Source of the DNA: Bubalus kerabau
Taxonomy: Eukaryota > Chordata > Mammalia > Artiodactyla > Bovidae
Assembly (NCBI RefSeq): GCF_029407905.1
Contig: NC_073627.1
Location: forward strand, 160,337,697 to 160,401,696
Length of the DNA: 64,000 bases
Direction of reading: 5' to 3'
Made by a program: the position numbers and the translations under genes. A model generated the notes under the pieces. The model was not told where the DNA came from and ran no database searches. It saw only the letters and a list, made by a program, of their open reading frames with translations. Each line of letters starts with the position of its first letter. Position 1 is the stretch's first letter. Shown here piece after piece: positions 1-12,386 of this stretch.

Positions 1-10
1 AGTTTATCAG

Positions 11-269
11 AGAAGGCAATGGCACCCCACTCCAGTACTCTTGCCTGGAAAATCCCATGGACAGAGGAGCCTGGTGGGCTGTAGTCCTTGGGGTCGCTAA
101 GAGTTGGACAAGACTGAGCGACTTCACTTTCACTTTTCACTTTCCTGCATTGGAGAAGGAAATGGCAACCCATTCCAGTGTTCTTGCCTGGAGAATCCCA
201 GGGACGGCAGAGACTGGCGGGCTGCCATCTATAGGATCTCACCGAGTCGGACATGATTGAAGTGACTTT
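11..269 (+). mobile_element. BOV-A2 SINE (dimeric)
   Basis: Two BovA monomers are joined by the CACTTTCACTTTTCACTTTC linker and the body ends in a GAAGTGACTT variant of the usual GACTTAGCAGCAGC tail. This is a non-coding SINE of pecoran ruminants, probably mobilised by BovB. A BovB copy begins about ten bases downstream. The left target-site copy lies outside or at the edge of the window, so I cannot say whether the SINE landed inside the BovB. Confidence 0.9.
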
Positions 270-456
270 TAATAGTAGTAATATTCTGACCCACACAGTC
301 AAAGGCTTTGGCATAGTCAGTAAAGCAGAAGTAGATGTTTTTCTGGAACTCTCTTGCTTTTGCAAAGATCCAGCAGAGGTTGGCAATTTGATCTCTGGTC
401 GCTCTGCCTTTTCAAAAACCAGCTTGAACATCTGGAAGTTCAAGGTTCACATATTG

Positions 457-1103
457 CTAAAGCCTGGCTTGGAGAATTTTGAGCATTACTTTACTAGCGT
501 GTGAGATGAGTGCAATTGTGCGGTGGTTTGAGCATTCTTTGGCATTGCCTTTCTTTGGGATTGGAATGAAAAATGTCCTTTTCCAGTCTTGTGGCCACTG
601 CTGAATTTTCCAAATTTGCTGGCATATTGAATGCAGAACTTTCACAGCATCATCCTTCAGGATTTGAAATATCTCAACTGGAATTCCATCACTTCCACTA
701 GCTTTGTTCGTAGTGATCAAGTGGGCTTTCTAAAGCCCACTTGACTTCACATTCCAGGATGTCTGGCTCTAGGTGAGTGATCACACCATTGTGATTATCT
801 GGGCTCTTTTTTGTACAGTTCTTCTGTGTATTCTTGCCACCTCTTCTTAATATCTTCTGCTTCTGTTAGATCCATACCATTTCTGTCCTTTATTGAGCCC
901 ATCTTTGCATGAAATGTTCCCCTGGTATCTCTAATTTTTTTGAAGAGATCTCTAGTCTTTCTCATTCTGTTGTTTTCCTCTATTTCTTTGCATTGATCAC
1001 TGAGGAAGGCTTTCTTGTCTCTCCTTGCTATTCTTTGGAACTCTGCATTCAGATACTTATATCTTTCCTTTTCTCCTTTGCTTTTCACTTCTCTTCTTTT
1101 CAC
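457..1103 (-). pseudogene. BovB linker and reverse-transcriptase N-terminus, broken
   Basis: Segments 1103-795 and 720-457 on the minus strand give the basic linker (KDRNGMDLTEAEDIKKRWQE block) and then the start of the RT domain (SGSDGIPVEIFQILKDDAVK, WPQDWKRTFFIPIPKKG). A stop and frame change between 795 and 720 and another near 457 break it. The palm domain with the catalytic aspartates lies beyond the truncation. Confidence 0.8.
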
Positions 1104-1433
1104 TGCTATTTATAATGCCTCCTTAGACAGCCATTTTGCTTTTTTGCATTTATTGTACATGGGGATGGTCTTGATCCCTGTCTCCTGTACAATGTCATGA
1201 ATCTCCGTCCATAGTTCATCAGGCATTCTGTCTATCAGATCTAGTCCCTTAAATCTATTTCTCATTTCCACTGTATCATCATAAGGGATTTGATTTAGGT
1301 CATACCTGAATGGTCCAGTGGTTTTCCCTACTTTCTTCAGTTTAAGTCTGAATCTGGCAATAAGGAGTTCATGATCTGAGCCACAGTCAGGTCCTGGTCT
1401 TGTTTTTGTTGACTATATAGAGTTTCTCCATCT

Positions 1434-2120
1434 TTAGCTGCAAAGAATAGAATCAATCTGATTTTGGTGTTGACCATCTGGTGATGTCCATGTGTAGTGT
1501 CTTCTCTTGTGTTGGTCGAAGAGGGTGTTTGCTATGACCAGTGCATTCTCTTGCCAAAACTCTATTAGCTTTTGCTCTGCTTCATTCTGTATTCCAAGGC
1601 CAAATTTGCCTGTTACTCCAGGTGTTTCTTGACTTCCTACTTTTGCATTCCAGTCCCCTATAATGAAAAGGACATCTTTTTTGGGTGTTAGTTCTAAAAG
1701 GTCTTGTAGGTCTTCATAGAACCGTTCAATGTCAGCTTCTTCAGCGTTACTGGTTGGGGCATAGGCTTGGGTTACCGTGATATTGAATGCTTTGCCTTGG
1801 AAATGAACAGAAATTATTCTGTTGTTTTTGAGATTGCATCCAAGTACTGCATTTCGGACTCTTTTGTTGAGCATGATGGCTACTCCATTTCTTCTAAGGG
1901 ATTCCTATCCACAGTAGTAGATATAATGGTCATCTGAATTAAATTCACCCATTCCAGTCCATTTTAGTTCTCTGATTCCTAGAATGTCGACATTCTCTCT
2001 TGCCATCTCCTGTTTGACCACTTCCAATTTGCCTTGATTCATGGACCTGACATTCCAGATTCCTATGCAATAATGCCCTTTACAGCATCGGACCTTGCTT
2101 CTATCACCAGTCACATCCAC
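1434..2120 (-). pseudogene. BovB endonuclease domain, broken
   Basis: Two open segments (2120-1905 and 1874-1434) on the minus strand encode most of the apurinic-type endonuclease that nicks target DNA. The first has the start-proximal WNVRSMNQGKLEVV and the VDILGIRELKW block. The second has VTQAYAPTSN, the GDWNAKVG catalytic-loop motif and a C-terminal SPDGQHQNQID block. The two segments are separated by a stop near 1904 and a frame change. Near the C-terminus the usual Tyr after IleAsp is Ser. The enzyme would be dead. Confidence 0.85.
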
Positions 2121-2640
2121 AGCTGGGTATTGTTTTACTTTGGCTCCATCCCTTCATTCTTTCTGGAGTTATTTCTCCACTGATCTCCAGTAGCATATTA
2201 GGCACCTACCGACCCAGGGAGTTTCCCTTTCAGTATCCTATCATTTTGCCTTTTCAGACTGTTTATGGGGTTCTCAAGGCAAGAATACTGAAGTGGTTTA
2301 CCATTCCCTTCTCCAGTGGACCACATTCTGTCAGACCTCTCCACCATGACCCGCCGTCTTGGGTGACCCCACATGCATGGCTTAGTTTCATTAAGTTAAA
2401 CAAGGCTGTGGTCCATCTGATCATATTGGCTAGTTTTCTGTGATTATGGTTTAAGTATGTCTTTCCTCTGATGCCCTCTCGCAACACCTACCATCTTACT
2501 TGGGTTTTTCTTACCTTGGACGTGGTGTATCTCTTCACAGCTACTCCAGCAAAGCACAGCCGCTGCTCCTTATCTTGGATGACAGGTATCTCCTCACGGC
2601 CACCCCTCCTGACCTTGAATATAGAGTAGCTCCTCTTGGC

Positions 2641-3159
2641 TAAATGGAGTTACTGAAGCTAAATGGGGCATAGCATTTTGATAGAGGGACATCCTGGTAG
2701 TCTTTGTAGCCATAAGGAGATACAGCTAATGTTAGGACAGGGAAGGTACATGTAAGAAATATCTTGACTTCTCTCTTCTCCCACCTTCTGTTCTTTGCTT
2801 ATAATTTCCACAGACTGAACCCAATCAAAAGTTGACTATAAAGGGAGGTCAAATGAATTAATACTCCATAGAGCTTTGTCTTCATTTCACAAAGTGGGGA
2901 AGAGAAAATTAATAATGGATTCCTGGGGAAGGAGGTGATGAAAAATAACCAATACCATGCCTTCCTTAATTGTTATCCTAATTTTTTCATCTTCCCCTTT
3001 AACTGTGAATATTCTGCCTTAAATATGGAGTTGATTTTGAATAGATTGGAATTTATTTATAAGGCAGAGCAGTACAGGTTTTGTAAGAGGACTGAAATAT
3101 AAGAGATAAGATTTTTTAAATAGATTTGCTGGATTTGGGGAAACACTAGGATTCTTCAT
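2641..3159. other. Unassigned AT-rich DNA
   Basis: No gene is seen. The stretch around 2700-2880, with a pyrimidine-rich block and a CCACAGACTGAACCCAAT motif, faintly resembles an ancient mammalian repeat that I cannot name. The rest shows no recognisable feature. Confidence 0.3.
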
Positions 3160-3342
3160 GGGACTCTGTGGTGTCTCAGTTGGTAAAGGATCTGCCTGCA
3201 ATGCAGGAGACCTGGATTCTGACTCTGGGTTGGGAAGATTCCCTGGAGAAGAGAATGGCTACCCACTCCACTATACTTGCCTGGAGAATTCCATGGATAG
3301 AAAGCCTGGCAGGCTACTGTCCATAGGATACGGACATAAGGA
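3160..3342 (+). mobile_element. Bov-tA SINE
   Basis: The tRNA-related head (GGTAAAGGATCTGCCTGCAA, then the B-box-like GGATTCTGACTCTGGG) is followed by the BovA body (CTGGAGAATTCCATGGATAG, GGCAGGCTACTGTCCATAGG). It is diverged and its tail is eroded. No clear target-site duplication is visible. Confidence 0.85.
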
Positions 3343-4139
3343 ATAGGGGTCATTTATGTAGAGAATTAGGTAATATGTAGTCATCAACTTGCATTTCCTA
3401 ACCGAGAGAACTGAGTTACCTGGAAAAATGTCTGAATTATCAAAGTCCACAGGTCATGTGTTTTGTGTATGCAGCCTTTACATTTGCCTCCTGAACTAAC
3501 AATACTGATAAAGAAGAAAGTTCAGCCGAAGATACATAATAAAGCCTAGATTTCCATGGATTTGTGAATAGATGTCAATAATGATTTTTTAAATTAAAAA
3601 GAGACAAAGAAAAATAATGATTTTTTAAAATGCCTAGATTTAAGAAGACTTTTAAAGTATTGTTCTCAGAACAAAAAGGTAGAATTTTAGTAGTTGATAT
3701 TTCTCCTTTACTGATAATATTCTCTCTGGGTACCCTCATCTCCATCATCAGTTTCAAGTCATATAACTTATATTTTGTTGAAACAGAATGGCAGTGTACT
3801 GAGGAGGTGAAGTCTGGCTTATGAAATCTTTGTGTAAGAATCACAGAGTCAGGAGTAAACTTGAAAATCCCTGATCATGTAATAAGATGAAGTCAATAAA
3901 ATCTCTTAAATATGGCTTCCATCAGTATCTTTCTGTGATCTTAAGTCCCTAGGGGCCATGCTTCATGTGAGTCTATTCTTGATAACACTCACCCTGAGCA
4001 CCCTCAAAATTGATCAAAAGAAATAGAACTGAGCATATTGAAATGGTGAGTTTCAAATTTAGAAAGTTTACTTTCAAAGACAAAGTATATTCAGTTTCAC
4101 TAAACAACAAAACAGCCTATGAGCTTCTGAATTCCAGAC
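3343..4139. other. Unassigned DNA
   Basis: No gene or repeat is recognised. Short open frames here have no recognisable protein family and sit in AT-rich DNA. Confidence 0.3.
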
Positions 4140-4620
4140 ATTACTTTGCCATCAAAGGTCTGTCTAGTCAAAGCTATTGTTTTTCCAGTAATCGTGTGTG
4201 GATGTGAGAGTTGGACCATAAAGAAAGCTGAGCACCGAAGAATTGATGCTTTTGAACTGTGGTATTGGAGAAGACTCTTGAGAGTCCCTTGGACTGCAAG
4301 GAGATCAAACCAGTCAATCCAAAAGGAAACCAGTCCTGAATATTCATTGGAAAGACTGATGCTAAAGCTGAATCTCCAATACTTTGGCTACCTGATGTGA
4401 AGAACTGACTCATTGGAAAAGTCACTGATGCTGGAAAGATTGAAGACAGGAGGAGAAGGGGAAGATGGAGGATGAGATGGTTTGATAGCATCACTGACTT
4501 GATGGACATGAGTTTGAGCAGGCTCCAGGAGTTGGTGGTGGACAGGGTGGCCTGGTGTGCTACAGTCCATGGGGTCACAAAGAGTTGGACACCACTGAGT
4601 GACTGAACTTACTGACTGAC
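4140..4620 (+). mobile_element. BovB 3' tail, 5'-truncated
   Basis: It starts in the RT C-terminal region (CATTACTTTGCCATCAAAGG) and encodes remnants of CESWTIKKAEHRRIDAFELW and the terminal domain before the 3' end at GACTGAACTTACTGACTGAC. A stop after the LQYFGYLM block (near 4400) breaks the frame. It is a typical short BovB insertion. Confidence 0.9.
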
Positions 4621-5761
4621 TGCAGATTTAACCCAGCAGAAAGATTCTCTAATCACAATACAAATAATTTTTTTTATTATTATTGAAGAACTGTGTTCAG
4701 GCATATTGTACTCCAATCTCAGATTAATCTTGCTGTAAGAATCCTATTGTGATGGCAGTTTTCAGATGCTATTAAATATTTAATTGCTATCTCTAAAAAT
4801 ATAAATCCATGCAGTATCATATTCCTTGCAGAATTTAGCTTGAATTGACTTTTGACAAATCAGTGAATGAAATCAGTTACAAAAAAAATTAGCAGCTCAA
4901 AACTCTGAAATGTGAAATGTTTTTCCTCTGAAGTTGACCTCTTTTGATAAGATACCATTGTCTAAAATATTCTTTGTTTTTATCACATAAAGAATATTAA
5001 TTTTAAAATAACTTTATATTTAAGATATAACATTGGTCTTATTAAAATATTAGGATGAAAACAAAAGAAGTAAACAAAAATATCTAAAAGGATCAGAATA
5101 TTTTATTGCATCACATTTAAAATTTTTATATGCTTCTTTAAATTTATTTTCCTTTTTAGTGGTGATCTTATTGAGATTTTTAAATTACATTTCATCACAC
5201 TCACTTCAGTGCCTCTGAGGCTTATATAACATTTACATCTTGAGAAAAATTTAAAACATAAATATCAAGTACTTGACTTTCATAGGAGATAGGATTACCA
5301 GTGATCCTTAGTAATGTCTCAGACTCTCATAACCAGAATGGAAGGGGTTAATGGGCTGAAAAATATCCTCTTGTAACTCACATGGCATTACAGCATGTAT
5401 GTGCCAAGATTTTTATATAAGGCTAAATAAGGCAGAATATTTCATTTGTTCTTTATGTGTATATGTGCATGTGTGCTTGTTTTGAGGTATACATAACTTT
5501 ATCTCATGAAAAGAAAATATATTTTATAAAAGAGTCCTATAGCTGGGCCTGGGAGTTTTGTATTAATTAGTTCTACAAAAATGACAACAACAAAAAGAAA
5601 AATTAAAATAAACACCTTGAGACACATTTGCACTTGAAAGACCAATTTGATTAAAATTTACAGTATAACACAGAGCTTAATTCCTAGAGCATCTTCTGGT
5701 CAGTAGAAACCACAGAGACAGAAAGTCATTTAGATTTATTCTAAAGGAAGTCTTCTAATAG
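4621..5761. other. Unassigned AT-rich DNA
   Basis: No gene, named repeat or structural signal is recognised. Base composition is strongly AT-rich. Confidence 0.3.
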
Positions 5762-5773
5762 AAATACAGTCAG

Positions 5774-6113
5774 GCTGCTTCAATGACTTGGCTATTGTAA
5801 ATAGTGCTGCTATGAACACTGAGGTGCATGTATATTTTCAAATTAGACACCTAAATATTCATCAACAGATGAATGAATAAAGAAAATATGATATATATAC
5901 ACAATGGAATATTACTGAGGCTTAAAAAAGAATGAAATAACATCATTTATAGCAACATGGATGAACCTAGGTGTAATCATACTAAATGAAGTAAATCAGG
6001 CAGAGAAAGACAAATATGATATATCACTTATATGTGGAATTTAAAATATGATACAAATAAACCTATTTACAAAACAGAAACAGACTCACAGAAATCCCCT
6101 AAAAGCAGTAAAT
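5774..6113 (+). mobile_element. Short L1 insertion with inverted 5' part
   Basis: Bases 5774-5846 are antisense L1 ORF2 C-terminal sequence (TGGCTATTGTAAATAGTGCT). From about 5847 the directly adjoining L1 sequence continues in sense (ATTCATCAACAGATGAATG, then GGAATATTACTGAGG). The insert is flanked by perfect 12-base repeats AAATACAGTCAG at 5762-5773 and 6114-6125. The antisense-then-sense order is the twin-priming pattern. The 3' end stops in a short A-rich run, without the rest of the L1 3' untranslated region. Confidence 0.85.
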
Positions 6114-6297
6114 AAATACAGTCAGTTCCTATGGATGGAGTAATTCTGCTCATGTAATTTTTCATTGACACCATACTCACTAGGCAAGAGTCCTAGACAA
6201 TTAAAAAAGGAAAAAACAATAATTACACATCTCCCATTTGACAATAGATTTTTCAGGCTTTACCTCTTCTTTGGTTATGGGTTGTTCTATAACTTGA

Positions 6298-6488
6298 CTG
6301 AAAGTCACTTAGTCATGTCCTAGTCTTTGCAACCGCATGGACTATATAGTCCATGGAATTCTCCAGGCCAGAATACTGGAGTGAGTAGCCTTTCTCTTCT
6401 CCAGGGTATCTTCCCAACTCAGAGACTGAACCCAAGTCTCCTGCAAAGCAGGTGGATTCTTTACCAGTTGAACCAGAAGGGAAGCCCA
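6298..6488 (-). mobile_element. Bov-tA SINE, antisense
   Basis: The BovA tail (AGTCACTTAGTCATGTCC) is at the left and the tRNA-derived head (GGATTCTTTACCAGTTGAAC, GGGAAGCCC) at the right. It is flanked by 9-base target-site duplications ATAACTTGA at 6289-6297 and 6489-6497. Confidence 0.9.
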
Positions 6489-6497
6489 ATAACTTGA

Positions 6498-9400
6498 TAT
6501 TCCCTTAATTAGAAAGCAATACCTTGATGTTCCAACACATTTGAGTGGTTGTTTTCTATCATACTGCTGTTTCCCAACAGTTAAAAATCTATTCACTCAC
6601 TTGAAGATTATTTCCCAACATTCTTGCTGTCATAACACACTTGACACATGTATATACATTAATCATCACAGTAATGATCTGATCATGCCACTCTGTAGAG
6701 CAGTATATATGTTGACAGCAGTGACTGATTAGGATGTACATGGGGTTCAGTTTTGTTCTTTAGTATACAAGGAAACACATACTTCCACTCACACACCAGC
6801 ACATTCACAGGTAGCATCAGCTTTGCTTTAAAAAATTCCCCAGAAAATGCTCACTTTTTTGATGGTGATCTAGAGATGCTTGTTAGTTAACTATTCATCA
6901 TCAGAAAACTGTTATCAAGTTGTTTTCTTTAGTTTTAGAAGCAAAGATGACAAAAGCTAAATGGATAAAAAAATCATACCTTCCAAAACAACTGGGAAAA
7001 CATGTCATTCATGATTTATTTATTTTTATAATAGTACTGAACTTATTTAGGTGTATTTAAAACTGGCAGAAGTATTTGTATCTTTCTTAATCATTTTGAC
7101 CACCAACAGTCTAGGGAAAGAAAAATAGAAATACAACAGGGAAATTTGCTTGGATATATCATGCTGCTATTGCTCTTGAGATAAGCCATACATTTTAATT
7201 AATTTTGAAGTTTTATTCTGAGCTCATTTCTTGTTTCCCAAAAGAAGCTTCCTACAGGAAAGAAATCCCATCCATCTGAGGCACATGGAAAGAGATTCAA
7301 AGACAATTCAGTGCCAATTAATCACAAAGGAATAAATCCTTGAGAAAATAACGAAAGGATGAAATCTCAGGCCTTGTTGGCCATCCAAATGAAACAGAAG
7401 AAACCTAATCAATATAAAGAAGAGAAATGTGGTTTATAGTGACATATGGGTAAACAGGAAGGGAACTGGGTATGCTAACAATTTAAAAAATTCAGTACAC
7501 ATTCTGAAATGCAAGTTAGGTTTCTCATTTTAAAAATTCTATCCTTTCAATGGAAACTTGCAAACTTGAAACTAAGAGTGTAAGTGAAATACAAATTCTC
7601 TAATCATAAATTATTTTATGCGTCTATGAGAAATTTCAAGATAAAAATTAAAGAAAATTTCAGGTGATGTTTGGCATTTTGATCTTAATTAAGACCTGAT
7701 CTAAAGGGAAAAGATTTAGATTCCCCCAGCTATAACTAAAGAATTAGATGTCACTGTGATTTTGTTTTGAGCCAATTCAAATTTAGCTAGATTATCAGAT
7801 TATTGTCATGTGTGCCTCTTTTCCCAGCAGGATTTTTGCTTTATGGAAATTCTATTGACAGACATGAAAATCAAAAGAGACATATCTCAAAGAACATTTC
7901 AGTTTTGAATCAGTTGTGAGCCACTGATGAGATGAGAGAGAAATAACTAGAATAAATTACCATAGGTGAAGAAAAATATTACATTAAAAGTTTAAAATTT
8001 CCTGAAAACTTTAAGCTCACCATTTTAAGAATTTGGCATAATACCCTAGGGAGAATGCTTGTGTAATTGCTCTTTATTGACCTTACCTTTCTAAATTGAG
8101 ACTTGATGAATTTTTCAATATAAGAAAAATAGCTTAATTTTCTTATTCCTCTGAGGTCCTTTGCTCGTTTAGTTTATAAGAGAAGGAACTTATTTTATTT
8201 GTGATAGAGTATTTTAGTGGAAAAAGCAAAAATAAAAACTACGGCTTAGTAGCCCTAGGTCCTATTCTTTGGTTAAGTTTTCTAACTATTTTAGTAAAGT
8301 ACTACTGGGATACTTGGGTATTTCTCTGAGATTAAAGTAAGCATAGAGCCATTTATTAATCATGGATCATCATAACCCTTATCTCAAGAAAATATGCCTG
8401 TTCCCAAAGTCGAGGATATTGCAATAAAAAAGAATAAAATATTTAAATAATTATACATCTATATATTTTTAATCACTAGTGAGTATCAGCAGTGGGATTG
8501 CCAGCTTGGGAGTTGATATTAACAAGAGATAGTCTCATGCCTTACTAAGCTGAGGCATGAGAAAAGGAAATTATTGAGTATCATTAAGTAGTCAAAATAA
8601 TTATGCTGAATATCTTCCTGGGGATTTCCATAAAATATTTTCATTAAACTGATGCAAATTTAAACCATACATGAAAAAGATATTGACTGGGTCTTGGTAT
8701 GGCCTGAAAATCCTAAATTCCATTATTTCAGTATCCAAAATTTAAACACTTTCATTTCTACATTTCTTTGTTGAATATGGAACATTTCCACACTTCAAGG
8801 AATAGAAGAGAGAGAGAAAAAGACTATTTAATTAGCAAATTAATTAAAGTGTATGGTAATGTTGGGTACAACCTAAGTTCATTTGGAATGTATATTTATT
8901 TATTGCAATCATCTAAAAAAGTTGTTAGTATCATTTAATTATCAGAAGTAGAATTTTAGAGAGGCTACAGTCTTCAGAAATATATGCATCACATATTGAG
9001 ATTTACCCTAATATGTGTGAAATGTCCAAAAAGATACCACAGTTTATGGACAGATTTTTCTCAAGAAGGTAAGGCTCAGGAAGCTTGGTTTGATAGGGTA
9101 TAAATTAAAATGTCTAGTTTCTCATTGAGTATGAAGAGGATTCCAACAAATAGAACAAAGCCTCATGAACAAAAAACATATATCCCAAAGAAGTTTGAAT
9201 TTTTTCCTAAATCTGTTATCTCAAAGAATTAATAAGTTCTAATATAAAATCTACTGTCATTCAATACAAAGTCAAGTATAAACCAAAAGATACTGAAAGC
9301 TTTCAGATAGAACATATGGTCACCTAAAAAAGAGAGTATATACTTGGCATGTAGCTTTTCAAAAGTCATAGTGAGACAAGACTACAGTTGATCAGTGAAC

Positions 9401-10050
9401 TCAGTGTTCTGAGGGAAAGCTATTTCAGCCTGAAATTCTGTATCAAGGCAAATTTGGGTTACAAGCCAATTTTGTAACCAAATGTGCTTGTTTTAGTGAA
9501 AAAAAAAAAGATTTAAAAATAGATAATAACTTAGAAAGTTAATCTACAGCATACTCATTCTTTCTTGAGAAGTTACTTGATAAACCACTCAATATGAAGA
9601 AGTAAAAGGTAGAAACATAGGATATAGAGAGCCATGTAAAGAATTCTGCAAAGCAAAGAATGAAAGGGCCAAGTTGTTATTGTTTAGCAGTTGCAGAGAT
9701 CAACCATTACAGACTGAAGCTAAAGAATAGCAGGCCACTGCAGGGATGTCTCAGAAACAAAAATCCTTATATTTCATTAAATTAAGAACATGAAAAAATT
9801 AAAGATAATGTTTAATAGTGTCAGAAAAAAAAGTACTGATTTTAAAATATAGAGAAACAAAAGAAAAATCACTATGAGAAAGAGATAAATGAAATGATTA
9901 TTTGGATTTATAGTTGATAATATGTGCCAGCTCAAAAGAATGCAGCCTGAATTATAATTACAGAAGAGAATATAATTGTTATAAGCCTTGCTAGCATGCA
10001 AAATAAAAGTCCAAAAACTATAAGAAAATTTAAGTGTGTTAATACCAATT
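6498..10050. other. Long AT-rich stretch without recognised gene
   Basis: About 3.5 kb contains no supportable gene or young repeat. Around 9380-9500 the sequence (TGAAATTCTGTATCAAGGCA) loosely recalls the ORF1 3' region of old L1 or HAL1 elements, but I would not call it firmly. It is otherwise featureless to the eye. Confidence 0.3.
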
Positions 10051-10061
10051 AGCAGCTTAGT

Positions 10062-10332
10062 TCGGAGAAGGCAATGGCACCCCACTCCAGTACTTTTGCC
10101 TGGAAAATCCCATTGACGGGGGAGCCTGGTAGGCTGCAGTCCATGGGGTTGCTAAGAGTCAGACACGACTGAGCGACTTCACTTTCACTTTTCACTTTCA
10201 TGCATTGGAGAAGGAAATGGCAACCCACTCCAGTGTTCTTGCCTGGAGAATCCCAGGGATGAGGGAGCCTGGTGGGCTGCCGTCTATGGGGTCGCACAGA
10301 ATCGGACACGACTGAAGCGACTTAGAAGCAGC
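10062..10332 (+). mobile_element. BOV-A2 SINE (dimeric)
   Basis: This is a low-divergence BOV-A2 with both monomers, the linker and an AGCAGC tail. Perfect 11-base target-site duplications AGCAGCTTAGT lie at 10051-10061 and 10333-10343 (the right edge is ambiguous because the tail is also AGC-rich). The good preservation suggests a recent insertion. Confidence 0.95.
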
Positions 10333-10739
10333 AGCAGCTTAGTCTGTAGTTGTTAAAAGAAGGACATAAAAGATTGGTGCATTAGTTTAAAGTTACAGAG
10401 ATAAATGACATATTTATTTTTTAATGTGTTAGTGGTTGAAAGGGAGGAGGATGTATATGACCTAAACAATAATATATCAATACAAATAATATCTAAAATT
10501 GATAAAATGAGAAAATAATTGTGTAGATTATATAGAGTTTGCTAATAGAATAGCCACCAGTCAGTTATATGTGTCAATGCAAGCTTAAATTAATTAAAAT
10601 AAATTTTAATTTTAGATCCTAAGTCACTCCAGCCTTATTTCAGTTTTCAAAAGTCACATGTGACTGGTGTCTATCATATCACTGGTATCTATACTGTTAA
10701 TGTGTATTAACAGTACAAATACATATCTATAATCATGGG

Positions 10740-11095
10740 ATCATACATGTTATAACATGGATGAACCTTAATGGCATTATGCTAAGTGAAGTAAGCCAGT
10801 CACAAAAGGACAAATACCACTTACATGAGGCAATAAGAATAGGCAAATTCATATGGACAGAATTATGGTTATTGCCAGGGTTGGAGAGAAGGGTGAATAG
10901 GAAATTATTATTTAATGGCTATCAGGTTTCAGTTTTGCAGGTTTCAGTTATCAAGTTCCAGAGATTGATAGTGATGATTCAACCATGTGCATGCACTTAA
11001 TGCCATCTGACAGTGCACTTAAAAGTGGTTAAGATGGTACATTTTATGTTTTGTGTATTTTAACACAATTTTAAAACAAAATAAAATTTAAAAAC
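10740..11095 (+). mobile_element. Old L1 3' end
   Basis: It matches the 3' region of old mammalian L1 (L1M type) in order: ATAACATGGATGAACCTTAA, GCTAAGTGAAGTAAGCCAG, a TTGCCAGGGTTGGAGAGAAG block, then CACTTAAAAGTGGTTAAGAT and an A-rich end. The short open frame in it has no independent meaning. Confidence 0.75.
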
Positions 11096-12386
11096 ATTAG
11101 AAAGGCTAATAATAGTAGGTATCTTTCCACTGTGTATCTTAATCAGTCACATCCAAAAAGGAATATTAGTTCTTGAGAGGTACATTTCAGAAAATTCTTC
11201 ACTTAGTAAAATTTTCAATTTTTAGTAAATTGAATTTACTAAATTTTATAGTAATTCAATTTAAATTATTGACCTTTCCATAAAGCTTATGTAAATAAAG
11301 CTTTGAATGCATGAGTCATTTTGAAGTTATGTCCAATGATTCACATTGAATCTGAAAGAGCAAGCTCAACCAAATGAGTACATAGCTTTAAAGTAGTTAG
11401 AATCTTTAATTTTTCCACAACACATCATTGTTCAAGGGGAGATTGAAACCAGTGTGGAGACTCTTACGACCTACAAGGAGGAAGAATGGATTTAGTAATG
11501 GAAGACAAATGAAGATGACTAGAAAGTCTCTGTTCTTGATATGACGGGCATTAAGGATCATAATTTCATAGGTCCATATGAGATACAATTAGCTAACACC
11601 AGGCAAGAGCAAAGAAAGAAAATATATTTTGGTGGAATTCTTTGGAAAAAGGAAGGAAATTTGTCACCCCAGATTATTCAAATCTGAACCTAACTCATTA
11701 TTCATGATTAAAAGGAATTTATCTGTGCTTTGGCTCTGAAAATGTACAATACCCACATCATTAACAACTTTGTAAAAATGCATGCTTTACAACAAGAAGA
11801 ACAATGGTAAGGGATATCAGTTAATTTTTATTTTCTAAGAATCACCATAGTACTAAATCCTCAGCCTGAAAATAAATTATATTTTAAACTATTCAAATTG
11901 TATATGTCTCCAAAAGAGACAATCATCCCTATTGTCCTAAATGGAATATAATGTGTCTTTTCCTTTCAGAGAAACATGCAATGCATTGTAGCCTGAATTG
12001 CTATTGCAGTGGTATTCAGTCAAATTACTTCCTCACCTACCATTAAATATTATAGGTGTCATGAAATGAAGCTAGACATGTAGGGTCAGAGACCATGCTC
12101 TCCTTTCTCTGCATCTCATTAATTCTAGTATGGCTTCAAGATAAATATGAGATACCAGACAGAGAATATTGAATGCATTAGAAAAAATAGTATTGATTTG
12201 CAATGATAGAACTCATGAAATCAGCCATTTTCCAGCAGAATAGAGAATGCTGGATCTTTGAGAAAAATAGGTAAATGATCTATACCCTTTCCTTCAATGA
12301 CCTAATAGTCTATTGAGAGATATCAATGTAGACAATGTTTAAAACACCTTGCATTAGTTGTCAAACATCTTATGTTAGACACATTG
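11096..12386. other. Unassigned AT-rich DNA
   Basis: No gene is recognised. A small AT-rich palindrome (TTTAGTAAAT, 3-base loop, complement) sits at 11221-11243 and is probably chance in such composition. Confidence 0.3.

Larger units (their letters stand above)
280..2640 (-). mobile_element. BovB (RTE LINE), antisense, 3' end missing
   Basis: Read on the minus strand, this runs from the BovB 5' untranslated region (right end near 2640) through the endonuclease and linker into the N-terminal part of the reverse transcriptase. It stops near 280, before the catalytic YADD and the 3' tail. It matches the other BovB copies in the window base for base over long stretches. The right end lacks about the first 40 bases seen in the copy near 15700. 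Several frameshifts and stops break the frame, so it is not functional. Confidence 0.93.

Noticed and set aside
10692..10715. Palindrome TACTGTTAAT, loop GTGT
   Set aside because: Short arms in AT-rich DNA with no context to give it meaning.
11221..11243. 10-base-arm palindrome TTTAGTAAAT
   Set aside because: Pure AT-rich context makes it likely by chance; no junction or element is associated.
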